Source: Thermoflexia bacterium
GTDB lineage: Bacteria; Chloroflexota; Anaerolineae; B4-G1; SLSP01
Reading direction: 5' to 3'
Assembly (NCBI GenBank): GCA_030605705.1
Contig: JAUWHU010000482.1
Location: 1-6,490 of the forward strand
Length of the DNA: 6,490 nucleotides
The translations under genes were made by a program, and so were the position numbers. Positions 5,058 through 6,490 of this stretch are shown piece after piece. The notes beneath the pieces were generated by a model, which was given only the letters and a program-made list of their open reading frames with translations, was not told the origin of the DNA and searched no databases. Position 1 is the first letter of the stretch; each line of letters starts with the position of its first letter.

Positions 5058-5426
5058 ATGAGAAAGCCAATCTTTAACTACGATGAGATGAGTGACACTA
5101 TGTACATTTCTTTTCGTCCTGGCGAAAAGGCCACAGGCATTGAATTGAATGACCACATTCTATTGCGCATCGACAAAAGTGAGCGCAGAGCAATAGGGCT
5201 GACTTTTTTCGAGTATTCACTGCTGGCGCAAAAAACCGAAGTTGGCCCACGTAGTTTCCCTCTTACTGGCCTCGCCCAATTGTCGAACGAACTACGAAGC
5301 ATCGTATTGAATATACTACTACGTCCGCCAGTAAGCGACATTCTTACTCTATCAACCTACACTCCCTCATTTGTAGAAACTATGCCCATCACGTCACTCC
5401 AACCAGTACCGGTAATTGCTGGTTAA
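5058..5426 (+). CDS. DUF2283 family protein
   Basis: The first half resembles DUF2283, small proteins of unknown function with the pattern Y-D-x-x-x-D-x-x-Y-I. Here it is FNYDEMSDTMYISFRPGE (residues 6-23), then IELNDHILLRIDKSERRAIG with a hydrophobic strand. The ATG at 5058 has a GGGGTGA purine tract (5047-5053) immediately upstream; a GTG at 5007 lies inside the inverted repeat and is rejected. The 122 residues exceed the usual core of 50-70; the second half (PLTGLAQLSNELRSIVLNIL and onward) is not recognisable. The gene is visibly less GC-rich than its neighbours, which suggests recent acquisition. DUF2283 genes often sit beside DUF4258 genes, but none is here. No role can be assigned. Confidence 0.75.
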   Translation: MRKPIFNYDEMSDTMYISFRPGEKATGIELNDHILLRIDKSERRAIGLTFFEYSLLAQKTEVGPRSFPLTGLAQLSNELRSIVLNILLRPPVSDILTLSTYTPSFVETMPITSLQPVPVIAG

Positions 5427-5499
5427 ACCCGCGTCGGTTAGTAGGTCAACGTTGGGTTGGCACAATGAGAAAGACTAAGAGGCCCTCCACAGGAGACAC

Positions 5500-6234
5500 A
5501 TGAAACTTTCGATCATCATTCCCGTCTACAATGAAATAGAGACCATCGCCGAGATCCTGGCCCGAGTGCGGGGCGTGCCACTGCAGATCGCCATTTGGGG
5601 CGGGGAAGCGCACATGGAAACGCTCACGTTAGACCGCGAGATCGTGATCGTGGACGACGGCTCCACCGATGGGACGCGGGCCTATTTAGACACGCTGAGA
5701 GACGCTCCCGACCTGCGCATCATCTTCCACGAGGTCAATCAAGGGAAAGGCGCCGCCGTCTTGACGGGGCTGCAACATGCCAGCGGCGACATCATGCTCA
5801 TCCAGGATGCCGACCTGGAATATGACCCCCGTGACTACCCCGCCCTCCTGCAACCCATCCTGGAACGACGCACCGAGGTCGTGTACGGCTCCCGTTTCCG
5901 GGGAGGTCCGGCCAAGGCCATGTTCTTCTGGCACATGTTAGGCAACCGTTTTCTCACCTTCGTGACCAACATCCTCTACAACACCATCCTCACCGACATG
6001 GAAACCTGCTACAAGGTCTTCACCCGCGAGGTGGCGGAACAACTGCGCCTACAGGCCCCGGGCTGGGGCTTCGATCCTGAGATCACGGTGCAGATACTGC
6101 TGCGCGGCTACCGCATCTACGAGGTTCCCATCTCCTACACCGGCCGCGAGTTCACCGAGGGAAAGAAGATTTCCTGGCAGGACGGACTGACCGTGCTCTG
6201 GACCCTGCTCAAGTACCGTTTCACTGGGTTCTAA
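5500..6234 (+). CDS. Family 2 glycosyltransferase, dolichol-phosphate mannosyltransferase (DPM1) type
   Basis: GT2 enzymes move a sugar from a nucleotide-sugar to an acceptor; the DPM1-like branch uses a polyprenyl phosphate at the inner membrane face. The 244-residue protein shows LSIIIPVYNE (3-12), IVIVDDGSTDGT (48-59, nucleotide-binding Asp pair), NQGKGAAVLTG (80-90), IQDADLEYDP (101-110, metal-binding DxD-like) and YGSRF (129-133). LTDMETCYKVF (164-174) and GWGFDPEITVQ (188-198) are typical of the branch. The ATG has AGGAGA (5491-5496) three bases upstream. No membrane segment is evident, so it is probably a soluble or peripheral enzyme. Between ARVRGV and IVIVDDGS there is an insert of about 17 residues (QIAIWGGEAHMETLTLD) not usual in the family. 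Sugar and acceptor are unknown. It is 73 bases from the DUF2283 gene, with no clear promoter between them. Confidence 0.92.
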   Translation: MKLSIIIPVYNEIETIAEILARVRGVPLQIAIWGGEAHMETLTLDREIVIVDDGSTDGTRAYLDTLRDAPDLRIIFHEVNQGKGAAVLTGLQHASGDIMLIQDADLEYDPRDYPALLQPILERRTEVVYGSRFRGGPAKAMFFWHMLGNRFLTFVTNILYNTILTDMETCYKVFTREVAEQLRLQAPGWGFDPEITVQILLRGYRIYEVPISYTGREFTEGKKISWQDGLTVLWTLLKYRFTGF

Positions 6235-6247
6235 AAATCGGATCTCG

Positions 6248-6256
6248 TGCTATAAT
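6248..6256 (+). promoter_or_regulatory. Extended -10 promoter-like site after the glycosyltransferase gene
   Basis: TGCTATAAT has the same TGn-TATAAT form as the tmRNA promoter. TTCTAA (6229-6234) is a weak possible -35 at 16-bp spacing. A start near 6263 would place the octamer repeat at 6280-6295 in the transcript leader. The gene it serves would lie beyond the window. Confidence 0.55.
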
Positions 6257-6260
6257 AAGT

Positions 6261-6300
6261 CGGTGATTGGGTGCATCTCAGCGTTTTAGCGACTTCGCGG
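6261..6300. repeat. GGTGATTGG word plus two 8-bp tandem units, diverged copy
   Basis: GGTGATTGG (6262-6270) is followed by CATCTC and then the octamers AGCGTTTT and AGCGACTT (6280-6295). This is the shortest and most diverged of three copies of the composite repeat in the window. Confidence 0.65.
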
Positions 6301-6490
6301 TTATCCTTACGTCGCATCTTCTCAAAAAGTGGGGGCAAATCATGGGGCGCAGCAAAAATCAGCTACGAATTTGTGTGTACTGCCTACCCACCCGACACAC
6401 GAATTAACACGAAAAAGAGCAAGACCAGTTTGAGACGCCCCGGATTATTGAGATGGTACCGGAGCACGAATCACTAATCACAAATACCAG
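6301..6490. other. Non-coding tail with weak repeat words, no supported gene
   Basis: No reading frame here looks like a known protein. A small frame from ATG 6342 (21 codons, after a GTGGGGG purine run) reads MGRSKNQLRICVYCLPTRHT and ends in TAA, with no further support. ACACGAA occurs twice ten bases apart (6397-6403, 6407-6413). TCACTAATCAC (6471-6481) is the exact reverse complement of GTGATTAGTGA (3616-3626). Confidence 0.5.

Noticed and set aside
6271..6477. A 68-codon plus-strand frame at the window end
   Set aside because: It begins within the repeat, lacks a ribosome binding site and shows no family pattern.

Overview
The window looks like a chromosomal stretch from a GC-rich bacterium, most likely a member of the Chloroflexota (Anaerolineae-like). 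The reasons are a SpoVS-family gene outside any sporulation context, a cyclophilin that appears to have two tandem domains, a THEP1-type NTPase beside holB, and spacers packed with short word-like repeats. No 16S rRNA or species-level marker is present, so this placement is an inference.

Layout from left to right. Positions 1-588 hold the C-terminal part of a peptidyl-prolyl isomerase whose visible N-terminus looks like the tail of a preceding cyclophilin domain. A hairpin-rich, REP-like spacer (about 634-825) and a CATTTG-word repeat follow. Next is a complete one-piece tmRNA gene (ssrA, 935-1334) with an extended -10 promoter, a readable 15-codon tag and a downstream hairpin. A tightly coupled pair follows: a THEP1-like P-loop NTPase (1396-2016) and DNA polymerase III delta' (holB, 2013-3005), which starts at a TTG overlapping the previous stop. 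On the minus strand, spoVS (3205-3492) is a self-contained unit with its own consensus-like promoter and a UUCG-loop terminator. On the plus strand a nitrilase-superfamily amidohydrolase (3699-4775) runs out of frame into the 3' remnant of an RluE/RsuA-type pseudouridine synthase gene (about 4739-4948). Then come an imperfect inverted repeat, a low-GC DUF2283 gene (5058-5426) and a GT2 glycosyltransferase of the dolichol-phosphate mannosyltransferase type (5500-6234). The last 250 bases carry an extended -10 promoter and more repeats, with no convincing gene.

Functionally this is a mix of housekeeping genes (protein folding, ribosome rescue, replication clamp loading, a regulator) and accessory genes (amidohydrolase, glycosyltransferase, DUF2283). 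Only NTPase-holB looks translationally coupled.

The most unusual features are two. First, the out-of-frame junction between the amidohydrolase and the pseudouridine synthase fragment. Second, a recurring set of intergenic repeats: 8-bp AGCGTCTC-like tandem units at three loci, each preceded by a GGTGATTRG word, and an identical 21-base CATTTG string at two loci. I see no CRISPR array, insertion sequence, transposase or recognisable new defence system.
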